Source: Reticulascus tulasneorum
Lineage: Eukaryota > Ascomycota > Sordariomycetes > Glomerellales > Reticulascaceae
Assembly (NCBI GenBank): GCA_001557505.1
Contig: LSAX01000011.1
Coordinates: forward strand, 124,001-188,000
Reading direction: 5' to 3'
Length of the DNA stretch: 64,000 bases
Made by a program: the position numbers and the translations under genes. Below are positions 9,450-21,170 of the stretch, one piece after another. The notes beneath the pieces are model-generated. The model did not search any database. It saw nothing but the letters and a program-made list of their open reading frames with translations, and had not been told where the DNA came from. Each line of letters begins with the position of its first letter. Position 1 is the first letter of the stretch.

Positions 9450-12400
9450 GTGAACGCCATGGAAAGGCGTTTTGGTTAGTTGCAGGCGCAGAGACCAAGC
9501 GAGCCACTTGGCAAAGGTGATGCAGAAGAAGCGAAAGTCCCAAGACTTCGCTAAACACTGCCCGCGTCAAGGTAAGAGCTCAAGCTATCAAGTCGAGTTA
9601 GACTTGCGAAAGGCGCTGCGCGAAGAGCTGACGATGCATCTTCCTCGTGCAGACCGGTTTTCTTATCACGGGGGGGCGTTGGAGACGGGAGGAGCACGGG
9701 ATGGCTGTGAGGTGGACCGCGGCGAGACGGCTGGAGATTCGCACACGCGGGCCAGCCGGCTTGGGATATTGAGGGCTCTCCCCAACGAGTCTGGAGGCCA
9801 GATTGCTGCTCACTCGCACAAGTCAGCAGATGAGAATCGAATCTGCATTCCCCGGTATTTGAAGGCAAGAGCAATGTCGGGCAATGTTGGAATAGGGTTG
9901 AAGCACATGATCCTCCTGCAACTTGGGTCTTGGCGGAGCCCACCTAGAATAGGCGGAGTGTTGGGGTTTTGGTTTCTTTTCTTGGACAGCCAATCGAAGT
10001 GCCTCCTTGCCTTTTGATGGAGTGCAGGTGGTGATGTGATATCTGGATGGCGAGTTCTGGCCAGAAGTGAGGGACAGCTTGATGGCCAGGCACGGAAGTC
10101 CGGATGGAACCACCACCAGCAGCACCGGGGCCACGTACGTCGTGTGCGCAGGAGCAGTATGTACCTTAGGTAATTAGGTAGGCTGCGGGCAAGTGAAGGT
10201 TTGTAGCTGGGTGGTCAGGCGGGACAGACTCTTCCATGACGCAACGAGTGCGTGTAATTAAATGAACCCGTAGTGGATGGCATTGAAACTGGCTACGGTA
10301 TTGTTGTGGTTGTGCATGAGCGACGACAGCGGGCTGGCGAGGGACGGGCGAGTGTATGGGGTGTGCGTGTGTCAATGTGAAATGTACTTCGTAGTGAAGG
10401 TGGCTTGGATGCGGGATGGTATCTGTGATGATTTAATATTTTGCGAGAGCTTTGGTGGGGAATGGCATGGGCATCCACCTGGAACGGGGCCTGCAGTGGG
10501 CACTTCCAAGATTTCGGGAGGATCGCGGTCCAACCGAACTAGTGTTAGTGGGACTGGACAGGCATTTAGGTACCTTGCACGCCTCGCTCGCTCTGTAATT
10601 ATGTACCTACCTACCTACCTTAGGCAACAACGTATTTCCACTGCAGTCTAAGTTTCTATCTACTATGCGGCATGGCCTAATTATACAGCGGTAATCATCG
10701 CAAGATCAAGTCTCCCTTCAAAGACCTACTTTCAGATAGATGTAGGCACAACACAAGACGAGACGTGCGCATGCTGTAGCGTAGCATAGAAGCCCCATCG
10801 CACCCTTCATCTTCCCCTTCATCTTCCCCCTCAGCTTCCATTCAAGTACAATAGGTGCCCAAGGTAAGGTGCCTTATTCTTCCGCTGCTCCGGGCCTGGT
10901 TTCCTTCTATCCAGGCTCCGAGACGACCTGCCCACCGTACCACACAACTAAAAAGCTACCCAAACAAAATTGCTTCCCTACAACGCTTGCTCAAGTACCT
11001 TACCTAATGCGCCGTCACTCACCGTGTTTCCACATCTGGACGGATCTGGTGAGGCACCCAATCTGCAGGAAATCCCATCGCTTCGCGCCCTCAATCTACC
11101 TCTTCATCTAACACGCCCCGTCTTGCCTGTCCCCATGCGACGCTTCATATTGCTGGCTCCATTTCCCCAGATTTCAATTGCCGTGCTCAAATCCTTGCCG
11201 AAGTCACCTGACCACTGGCCCTCCCAGGAGCAATTTCCCCATGGCTGATCTGCATACAGAACCTATGGCTGTCGACTGTCACCTGTCTTGCCCTCATTTG
11301 CCTGCCCGCCATCATTGGGTGGTTGGGCTTGCAAACACTATGTGCGAAATAGTAGACCAGAACTAACATAATCAACAGCCTCTGGCGTGCTCTGCTGGCG
11401 AGTATCGCCTCCCTCAAGTCGGCATGCACACCGAAAGAAACCTCCGTAGCCAATGGGCTCGCTCGTACGGAGAAACATGCTCCACGATACATTGCCATGG
11501 TGCCCTTTTTAGCGTCTGGCTGGCTTCCATTGGCCGATGGCGAATCAAGCCCAACGACTCACACCACATCAAGTATGTCGTAAGGGCAGGGGAGACCTCC
11601 AACGCTGCAATGTTTAGCCCCCTGCTCGCCCTGGACCCTGGTACCGACGACGAACGGTGTGACTCTGCTGCTTTTCCACTGAGTACTTTGGTCAACGGCC
11701 AAAGTGGGACCGAAAGTCATATGCCAGCAAGACATATCACTCCCCCGCCGCTGTTTCTCCTCCAGATTGATTGACCCCAGACTACTCCCATTGGGGCCCG
11801 CCAGGCCAATATACAGGAGACGGCTTGTTCCGGATGGCTTGGAGATCGCGATATGATCCGCGGTGAGCACCTGCTTGCCAGCCATCGTACAGTGGCCAAC
11901 AATCACCGTGGCGCGCGCAGGGGCTCAGGAAGCCCATCCGCGTCTCGGGATCGAGACCCTAGAGATAGCGTCCATCCTTCCCGTCCCTGAGCACGAACAG
12001 CTACCCAAGGCACACGGCCAATTCGTCGGTGCCAATCGGGGGCGCAATCAGGACGCCAAGCTCGGAGAACCTGGAAGCTTGGTTCAGATATATGCGGCAG
12101 AGAACGTTACAGTTTGCCTGCCCGTATCCAGCAAAAGCATCTTCCCGTTTTGGATGGCTTCCGTGATGAACAGATCCACGGATGCAACGCTGACGCGGTA
12201 CTCAGGGCCTTGATGCACGAAACGGCATCTGGTCCAACGTTGCCCTGCAACCTTGTTTTTCGACATCATCGCCTCGCAGCCCGCGTCGGAGACCGTTTGC
12301 GTCGTAAAGAATACTAATGCCACATAGCATCTTGACATTTGCAACCCCCACCTAATGTGGTACAACCCCCTGCCTGCATCCTGGCGATACCGACGCCTGC

Positions 12401-13947
12401 TGTGGTATTCGCTTTATCAATTTACATTACCTTGCTTGTGGGGTAAATCCGCTCTGTTGAATTCTACCTTTCGGCGCACGCTCTCAGTCTTTCCACGGTG
12501 GGCTTTAATTTACCCATATTACCTTGACACCGTTTCGTCCTGCCATATTAGGACCGACGCACGTCAAACCAAGCGTGCCCTTCCGCGTTGAAGACCAGCC
12601 CTCCCTTGTCGGCGCCACTTGCACGACTACCACGTCTTAACTTCAACGACATATCCACTCTACCTACTGACGAACACTGAAGGCGATGCTTTGTCAAGCT
12701 GACCAACGCAGAAGACCCGGGCAGTCGAGTTACTAGTGGCGTATTGCGGCATTCAGTTGTGGTAAGGAAGTCCATCTCGATCTAGGCCCTCGGTCCACGG
12801 CGCCCTCCCAAATCTCATTCCACGAGACCAAGGCCTGTTTTCGTTTGACTCTAAAACTCCCCGCCGGGATCCAACGTCTCATATGAATGACCTAGAAACA
12901 GGTGAGCGCCACCACGGCTTCCGGCAGTTAGTGGCAGCAATGCCTGTCCTGTATCTGGCCTTCGCTGTGTCTCGCCTAAAGACTTGAGGGGTTGCTCTTT
13001 GATGAATATGACCGTTCCTCCAACCCAACATTGCCAATCTGTCGTCCATCTGAACAAGATTTCTGGACACTGCCGCACAGCTCCTACGCCGTCCACGCCA
13101 GGTTGACGTTGCTCCCCAGAAACTGATGCCGAGTCATGCATGTGATAGGGCAAGCAATATCAGTCCGATATGAATGGCCATGGACCAGGAACTACGGCTC
13201 TTGGTCCCACATGTACATGATGCTGCGCTGCAGGGTGTAGGGATGGCGTGTAGTTTTTGACATCTGCCATCCGGGAGTCTTGTTCATTGCTGTTGTACTG
13301 GTTATGGAGAATCCAGATTTCCCTATTCCTTAAGAGGAATCTCTTTCAATGGTAGGCTGCTCTTGGGATCCATAATCTCTATCAGTATCCTAATCTCAGC
13401 TCAGACTGACCATGCAGCTACCTGCTGCTTCTGCTACTGCGTCCGAGTCTTGTGATCTGATCTGTTCTTGATCCTTCGTTGGTAATCAATCTATAATCTT
13501 TCTATCGTGAACTTCTCATCTCATAATCCGACTCAACGCAGCAGCCTGGCAGCAACTGCAGCAACCGCTTCAGAATTCTCTCACTGGAGGGAGCCCCAAA
13601 GCAAGAGTGAGTTGGGTGCAAGGTGAATGGATGCCCGCACCACGGAGATATAAAGTGTAAAGGGCAACACCCTTTTAGGCGTCTCCATCCGAACCAACGA
13701 TTGCAACTGCCTCCTACCAAGAAAACAGAAAAGCTTGTTGGCCAAACTACTTCCGTTCTTCTTTTCTCAATTCTTCCATAGACCCCGAGTCCACTTATAC
13801 CCAGCACCTCCCCACCACGTCGGACACCCTTCCTCCCTTACACCCCCAGACTCAACCCTGCCCAGACGGCTTACACGGCTCACCGCAAGCCTCATCCTTC
13901 AACTCATCCATTCCCCCTTTTGGTCTTTTAAACTTCAACATCCAACA
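9450..13947. other. 4.5-kb stretch without a supportable gene
   Basis: Between the coiled-coil gene and the ferric-reductase-type gene only overlapping small frames occur, without domain or coherent exon chain. It contains TAGGTA/TACCTA elements (10,165-10,185; 10,567-10,575), a TACC run at 10,604-10,620 and CT-rich sequence at about 10,800-10,850. The last few hundred bases (from about 13,500) are probably promoter and 5' leader of the downstream gene. A long non-coding transcript or a decayed gene at about 11,400-12,400 cannot be excluded. Confidence 0.5.
10604..10620. repeat. TACC tetranucleotide run
   Basis: Four tandem TACC units followed by TTAGG. It is a simple repeat in the gene-free stretch; similar runs recur at 58,606-58,620. 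Confidence 0.8.
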
Positions 13948-16014
13948 ATGGCAGGACCTCCTGGAGGAGCTTCCGGTGGTGGCGCCCCTGCCGGCGCTGG
14001 CGGTCATGGTGGTGGTGGTGCTGCTGCTGGAGGCCATGGTGGAGGAGGCGGTGGCGGCCCTTCAGCATTTCCCAAGCTGTTTGCTGCTCGGACGGCCGCC
14101 AACAAGGAGTCAATGATCTACTATGCTAGCGCAATCAGTGCTCTCATGGGAATCGTCATCATTTTTCACCTCACCCGACTTGCTGCTCAGAAGACCGGTC
14201 TGGCTTCCAAGCTCTCGGGCATCTTTGCTCCATTTATCTATCTGTCCAGGTGAGAACCACTTACTAATACCCTGCGTTGAGAAGAGCGGCAACTGACTCT
14301 GTATTCAGGATATTCCGGGCTGTCTTCATTCGCAAAGTGCCACTGCTTCCGTCCGCTGGCCACGCCTCAGTCGCTGTCATATATGTGGCCCTCAATGTCA
14401 TCACGTTGTTTACCAACATGGACAACAACGCTATGAAACCCCATGTGAACATTGCCTCACGAACAGGATGGTAGGCCGAGGATTCTCTCCAAAGTGTCAC
14501 TGTGCAAGTTTTTGCTAACCGTCATTCAGGATGGCCATAGGCAATGTGTGCTTGGTTGTCTTCCTCTCCCTGAAGAACACCCCGTTGGGATATCTGACGG
14601 CATGGTCCTATGAGCGTCTAAATATCTTGCACCAAATCGCCGGGTACATGACGGTAGCTCTCGTCATTATCCATGGATGCTCCTACTCTTCCTACTTCGG
14701 CCAAATGGGCAACTACAAACGGCTCACAGCAAACGAAGAGATCTTCGGCATGGTCGCTGGCTTCGCCACCTTCATTCTGTTCCTGGCCGGCGCAATCATC
14801 CGTCGCTGGTGGTACGAGCTGTTCTACGTGATCCACGTCTCCTTCTTTGTCGTCTCCGTCACATTCATCGGTCTGCACCAGCCTGAGCCGAGCAAGAAAA
14901 TCATGATTGCAACTTGTTTTGCCGGTGGCCTGTGGATTCTCGATCGCTTAATTCGCTTCGTGCGAGTCTCTCTGTACAGCTTCAACAATTCCGCCACTAT
15001 TTATCCGTTGTCGAATGGAGGCACACGAATCGTCCTGCGAAAGCCTCCAATCGGTGCCAGTTCTGGCGAGCATTGCTTCCTGTGGATTCCCAAAGTCAGA
15101 TCGATGGAGATGCACCCTTTTACCATTGCTGCCATGAACCCCTTGGAGTTCGTTGTGGCATCGTACGATGGCTTTACGCGCGACTTGCATAGCCATGCAG
15201 TCAAGAACCCCGGTGCTGTCCTAAAGGCATCTGTAGAAGGCTCATACGGTACATTCCCTGACCCTGTGGCTTACGACAAGGTTATTCTGGTAGCTGGCGG
15301 ATGTGGCGCAAGTTTCACTTTTGGCATGGCTCTCAGCATGCTTCAGAGAATGAAGCCGGAATCAAGGAAAAGCATCGTGTTTATATGGGCGGTGAAGAAC
15401 CAAAGTAAGTCCAAGGCCTCCAAACCAAAAGTGCACACCCGATGACTAACTGTCTCAAAGCCTTCCTGAACTGGTTCTCCAACCATCTTCTAACCGTACG
15501 AGACGGTCCAAACACCACGGTGTCTTTGTTTCAAACTCGACCTTCTGCTGTGCCGGAAGTGACCAAAATTGGGGAAAACACGATCACACCATTCAGTAGC
15601 ATGGCTCCATTGCGCCCACGCTCCGCAACGCCGTCATCGACGGACAGCGAACCGATCTCACCAGCCGGAGAGAAGATGGCGATGGACATGCCCGGCCGGC
15701 CACCAAAGGTGAAGACGAAGGGTATCAGCGATCCTGAGAAGTCTGGGCTCGACTCCGAAATCGGATCCCCGGTGTCTCCAGTCGAGACACACGAACTTCA
15801 ACCTCGTATCCACAACATCCCCATCACGCAGGAGCGGCCGAACATCCCCGCCCTCATCCGCGCTGCCGTGGATCAAACTCCAGCCAACCAACGGATCCTA
15901 GTTATGGGCTGTGGACCCCAGAGTCTGATGACAGACGTGCGAAATACCACTGCATCGTGCATTCGGCTTAAGGGCCCGGCGGTGGAGCTCCACTGCGAGC
16001 AGTTTGGGTGGTAG
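13948..16014 (+). CDS. Ferric-reductase-type transmembrane flavocytochrome
   Basis: Four exons, 13948-14249, 14309-14470, 14530-15404 and 15461-16014, give 630 residues. The N-terminus is an unusual Gly/His/Ala-rich low-complexity stretch (about residues 4-45) before the first membrane helix. The ferric reductase core has two pairs of haem-ligand His with the H-x13-H spacing: His189/His203 (in LHQIAGYMTVALVIIHG) and His257/His271 (in YVIHVSFFVVSVTFIGLH). HPFTIA at 350-355 is the FAD-binding motif, AGGCGASFTF at 410-419 the NADPH-binding glycine motif, and MGCGP with a terminal FGW closes the FRE domain. Electrons pass from cytosolic NADPH through FAD and two haems to ferric or cupric ions outside the cell, or in a vacuole. 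A disordered insertion of about 90 residues (about 480-575, Pro/Ser-rich) splits the NADPH domain. No EF hand is seen, so it is a metalloreductase rather than a NOX of the calcium-regulated kind. Confidence 0.9.
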
Positions 16015-16725
16015 GTCCTCCAAGGTTGCACGGGAGGCGGCGGAAAGAGCTGCTTGCCATGATGCACATGCAGTGGTATCTTAAACAATCCTTCTTTTCG
16101 CATCGCTTTTTTTTTCATCTTCATTGTATATAGTTGGCAACTTGGCCTTGGATAAATATGAAACGGACTTGGGATCCCCCTCAAGGGAGACAGGCCGTCT
16201 GGTTGGAAGCCCGCTTGGCTTCACGCTGAGGATGTCGGGCTTGGGCTACTCGCACATGTTTTCTCATTGAATCTAACGACTCAAATGGCACGAAATTCTA
16301 GATCGTTTCTCGAGCAGTAATGAAACCAGATCTCTGAAGACACCACGTTCTTGCAGCGCCACAGGAGCTCGTGATCCAGTTCCGCAATGGGATGATTCCT
16401 AAGATGTTTGTACACCCTGTATGTAGTCTTGTAAATGGTTTGTAATTTCTGAGGGAAGGTATCATTGTTGAATGAAACTCTAAGTAAAAGTCAACCCGAG
16501 GTTATCCTGAGCGCCATTTGTTGAAAAAATGACGCCACATCGCCCATTTCCCCGATTCCGTGCATTTGGGTCTATGTTGGAAATATGATGATAATGCAAC
16601 CTCCGTCCCTTAAGCAGGGATTCCATGAAGCTGAATGTCAGCAAACTCGGCAGTGTTTCGCAATCGCATGCACGATTAATGGGTAGTAGCCGACAAGCTT
16701 AGTGCGGGACCCCCACTGGGACCTT
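16015..16725. other. Convergent intergenic region
   Basis: The 3' flanks of the ferric-reductase-type gene (plus) and the C1-THF synthase gene (minus) face each other. The region is AT-rich in parts, with AATAAATATG at about 16,150 as a plausible 3'-end signal region. No gene seen. Confidence 0.5.
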
Positions 16726-19700
16726 CTAGAACAGGCCGTCGATCTCACCCGTCTCAGTGTCGACGTCGACGTTGAGATATCCTGGAGCGGTAGGCAGGCC
16801 CGGGATGGTCTGGATGTCGGCAGCAAGGGCGTATCTGAAAGACGAGTTAGTGTTTATCTCGAGACATGTCCGGGATACCTACAGATATCCTGCACCAGCA
16901 GCCATGCGCACATCCCGGATTGGAACGGTAAAGCCGGTCGGCGCACCCTTCAAGTCAGGATCATGCGAGAGAGAATACTGCGTCTTGGCCACGCAAATGG
17001 GCAAGTTGCCGAAACCTTGGCGGGTATACTGATCTACCTTTCGTTGCGCAAGCTCGCTGAACTCGACGCGAGCAGCGCCATACATCTTCTGGCCAATGGC
17101 CTCGATGCGCTGTTGAACCGTTCCTTCGAGATCGTAAAGGAGCTTGAAGTCCTTCGGCTTCTCACTAGCGGCGATAACGCCCTTGGCGAGGTCGATGGCT
17201 CCCTTGCCACCTTCGGCCCAGTGGTTGGCCAGGATGGCATCCTCAGCACCAGCGGCGATTGCCTCCTCACGTATGACGGCAATCTCAGCGTCCGTGTCTG
17301 TCGAGAATTTGTTGATGGCTACGACGACGGGAATGCCAAAGGATTTTGCATTTTGGATGTGTTTGCGGAGATTGCTACACCCGGCACGGAGAATCTCAAC
17401 GTTTTCTTGCTTGTAAACTGCATCCAGGGCAGCACCAGGGGCAATCGGTGGGCCACCGCCGTGAACCTTGAGAGCACGAACAGTAGCAACGACCACCACC
17501 ACATCCGGTACAAGCCCGGATGCACGACATTTGATATTGAAGAATCGCTCTCCACCCATGGTGAAGTCGAAACCAGCCTCAGTTACCACGAAGCCAGTCT
17601 TCTCATTGTGATTCTCCTCTGGTTCCGTGCCAACAAGCTTCAGAGCCATCTTATCAGCAAGGATAGAGCTGGCGCCAATGCTGATATTGGCAAACGGCCC
17701 AGCATGAACGAATACTGGTGTGCCTTCTAGGGTTTGCATAAGATTGGGCTTAATTGCGTCCTTCATCAGAGCAGTTAACGCGCCGCCAGCACCAAGATCG
17801 TCACAAGTGACCGGGTCCCCACTCCGAGAGCTAGCAACGACCATGCGCCCAAGACGTTCCCGCATATCATTCAAGCTAGAACTCAAAGCAAGAATAGCCA
17901 TGCATTCACTGGCAACGGAAATGTCAAATCCAGTCGTTCGGGTGTGACCCTTTTCGGTTGGTGCAATGCCAACAGTAATACCTCGAAGATGTCGATCATT
18001 GACATCCAAAACGCGCCTCCAGGTGATGGTTTCGGGGTCGATATCGAGTCTAGCAAAGCGGTGGATCTCGTCCTCTGTGAGATCATTCGGGTTTGTCTTG
18101 TCGATGCCCAATTTCTTGAGGCGGCGGAACATGACGGGCGCAAAAGCTCTTTTGCCATTTTTAGCGGGCACTAGGCGTCGATAGAGTGGCCCGTCCTTCT
18201 GAGAATCCTCATGGAACATGCGGGTTTCGATAGCAGCAGCAAGAAGGTTGTTTGCCGCAGTGATGGCATGGATATCTCCAGTCAGGTGAAGATTGAACTC
18301 GTCCATTGGAATGACCTGACTGTAACCGCCACCGGCAGCGCCGCCCTTGATACCGAAAGTTGGACCCTGGCTGGGCTGTCGGACATTTGCAAATGTGAGA
18401 CGTCCAAGATGGGCCCCTAGGGCCTGGGCAATGCCCATAGTTGTCGTCGATTTTCCCTCCCCGAGTGGCGTTGGGGTGATACCGGTGACCACAACATATC
18501 TTCCATTACGGCGATGCTCGAGTCTTTTCAGAAGACTAAGATCGACCTTTGCCTTGTATGCACCGTAAGGCTCCAACTCATGGGCGGAAATTCCTACTTC
18601 TGTTGCAACACGGGTGATCTGCTTTGGGCTTTGGGACCTCGACACCTCGATATCGGATGGCACCGGACTCAGAAGGTGCAGGGGCAGAGGCACAATCTTT
18701 CTCAGTTTCTGCCGCTCAAAGGACTTGGACGTCGATTCCACCACGTTGTGAAGTAGCATTGCGACCGTCATGGGTCCGACGCCGCCTGGTACAGGAGTAA
18801 CGTGGGAGGCCACCTTTGCAGCTGACTCGTAGTCGACGTCCCCAACCAGCCGTTGGCCAGATTTCTTTGTGTCGTCAGGAATGTAGTTGGTGCCAACATC
18901 GATAACCACGGCGCCTGGTTTGAGCCACTCCCCCTTGACGAAGGCAGGCTGGCCAATGGCTGCAACAACGACATCTGCCCTCTTCAGGTATTCCTCGATA
19001 TTTTGAGTCTTGGAGTGGCAAACGGTGACAGTTGCGTCGGCGTTCCGGAGAAGGTAGCTGACAGGACTACCGACAATATCACTTCTTCCGAGCACCACGG
19101 CATTTTTCCCTTTGAGATCTACGCCTGCTTCTCCTAACAGCACCATTACCCCTTTCGGCGTGCATGGTACGAACTGAGGATGTCCACCGCGCTTGGCAAG
19201 TTCTCCAATATTGACGGTACCAAACCCGTCGACGTCTTTCTCGTCTGCAACGGCCGAAGTAATAGTGTACTCGTCGAGATTCTTCGGTAGTGGCAGCTGG
19301 ACTAAGATACCGTGCACGGCCGGATTGTTGTTCAGACGATAGATCTGGTCGACCAGCTCGGGCTCGGAGATAGACTCTGGAAAATGCAGCAACTCGCAGC
19401 TAATATTGGCCTAGGAGAGGACTGTGTTAATAACAACGGTTAGGGAATTGGGCGGTGGAGATGTACCTCTTCAGCAGCCTTCAACTTCATGCGCACATAT
19501 GTGGCTGCGGGGCAGTAAGCTCAGGGACACATTTGGTGGCGGGGTAAGATTAGCCATACAAGAATCAGTTCTGTCACCCACTACAAGCCGTTCCAGTTAG
19601 TCATAAAGACCATACCGCGCGAGCTGGATGCGCTGTGCAAGGAGTTACACACCTTGAATGATCTTCAGGGACGGCTGAAACCTTGGATTGACCCTTTGCC

Positions 19701-19776
19701 TCTCCAGGATCTCGCTCGCCAGCCTTTCACGGATCTTCTTCGCAATGGCAGTGCCATCGATCTTGGTGGCCACCAT
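16726..19776 (-). CDS. ADE3/MIS1-like: C1-tetrahydrofolate synthase (trifunctional)
   Basis: Five exons: 19776-19653, a 21-nt microexon 19580-19560, 19504-19467, 19410-16883 and 16834-16726, giving 939 residues, the usual length. The N-terminal domain carries methylene-THF dehydrogenase and methenyl-THF cyclohydrolase activity: TYVRMK supplies Tyr51 and Lys55 (equivalent to the known Tyr/Lys pair), VDGFG, PCTPKG (143-148), GRSDIVGSP (169-177) and [10 protein letters not shown] (267-276). The C-terminal domain is 10-formyl-THF synthetase with the ATP loop [12 protein letters not shown] (373-384). The enzyme interconverts one-carbon folates for purine, thymidylate and formyl-Met synthesis. The ATG at 19776 (MVATKIDG) gives the cytosolic-sized protein, but the frame stays open upstream to an ATG at 20199 with a basic, Ser-rich extension (see findings), so a mitochondrial form is possible. 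Confidence 0.95.
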
Positions 19777-20199
19777 AGCTGGAGCTGACGTAGAGACAGT
19801 ACGCCGGGGATAAAGAAGGACAAGATTCTTAGCTCTCCTGGAAACGGGTCGAGATTTTATGTACCAGGATAATAGAGAGGCCGTTCGTGTTGGGGTGGGT
19901 TTGAGTGACGGAGCCGACGAGGATGAGAAAGGCGCCGAGATTTGGGCGGTGTAAGTGGGCGTAATGATGGGTCGATGGCGATGGCGGTTGTCGTCGGAAA
20001 TAAAACTTCGAAATTGGCGACCAAGGAGACTGAGGCGTGGAGCACTGGTGGCATGTGGGTGTCGGCACCGACGCAACGAGCGGACCTCTATAGACGCCGA
20101 TGCTGAATTTGACAGCCAGAACGTATTAGATGCGAGAATTTGTTGCTGTGACGCATTCAACAGCGCATTGGAGCGACGAATAGAGGAAGGGGGCGGCAT
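19777..20199 (-). other. In-frame 5' extension of C1-THF synthase (possible mitochondrial presequence)
   Basis: From an ATG at 20199 the frame runs without stop into MVATKIDG at 19776, adding 141 residues. The extension is rich in Arg, Ser, Pro and Ala and very poor in Asp/Glu, starts with SIRRSNALLNASQQQILASN (could form an amphipathic helix) and ends with RRTVSTSAPA, which resembles a presequence cleavage region. It may be a 5' leader that is simply open, or a mitochondrial targeting extension used by alternative initiation or transcription. Confidence 0.4.
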
Positions 20200-21170
20200 T
20201 CTCTCTCCAGCCGACTTAGGAAGCTCTAGACAGACAGACTTCCCAGGGGGTGTGGGGATGATCAATGACTCCCTCTTGCTGCTAGCATTGGTAGTATGGT
20301 CTAGTAGGAGTCATCCAAAGAGATGCGTCTGATGGTACCCGCCAGTGCTTCCAGCGTCAGTGATTCAGTCGCTCCCATGAGTACCGTGGACAAGATCTGG
20401 TTTGACACGGCGCTGCTGTGTTGACATGTACTGGGTATAGCTCATACCAAAGCTGAACTCCGTCACACGCAAATTCTGACGATGGTCGAGAATCGAATCG
20501 AACTTCCGAATGAGTCTCACAAATAATGAATGATTCTAGCAGGGGGGGATATGAATCAGAAAGTCTAGAGCGAATATACATTTAAAAATACAGGTAGACA
20601 ACAAAAAGGACAAGGCGAGGTGGGCTTTATCGTGGATGTGACGGTTCTGGAGGCTCCATCTTCCTAGATCAGTCCATTGACACGCATGATGAGGCGGGTG
20701 ATGAGTAACAGAAACTCATGGTGTGGAAGTTTCCGCCAGCTCCAGAACAACAGTGGTTGTGATGTGAAGCCCCAAACACCCAAAAATGCATGATGACTCG
20801 AAAGCTAAGCACGAACTCCCAGGAAGCACCGTGCACTAGCCTACCTACTCACCAGCCTTGTCTGTCTTTCAGGGTGTTAACCCCCTATTGATTGCTCTGT
20901 TTGGTCCCGATAACAAACCATAGAGGCCTTCGGGGGACATTTGATGCCTGAGGCGTAGAAGGCGGTGACTCACTAATTCGCAGGATGTGGCACGGCAGAA
21001 TCCGTCGGCGCGGGGGGAAATCCTTGCCCCACCGAAACCCACAACCAAGGTGAAGGCAAAAATTCGAGATCCCATTGACGACGCGAGGGGACTATTAAAG
21101 CACAACTCCTGCAACATTCAAGGAATTTCTGGAGAAACTTGATACCAGAGATACGCAACATACCGGCAAC
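20200..21170. other. Divergent intergenic region
   Basis: Shared upstream region of the C1-THF synthase gene (minus) and the eIF3i gene (plus). No gene-like frame with recognisable features; promoter and leader sequence for both is the likely content. Confidence 0.5.

Noticed and set aside
9472..10017. 181-codon plus-strand frame after the coiled-coil gene
   Set aside because: It does not begin with a supported start, has no domain and looks like non-coding composition. It is kept only as a possible alternative C-terminus in the findings.
11424..12365. Cluster of frames on both strands in the long gap
   Set aside because: I tried to chain them into a spliced gene on the minus strand and found no coherent exon chain with good splice sites or a recognisable domain. 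Possibly a decayed gene, but not supportable.
14618..14878. Minus-strand acidic frame within the ferric-reductase-type gene
   Set aside because: Antisense of membrane-helix codons; no independent support.
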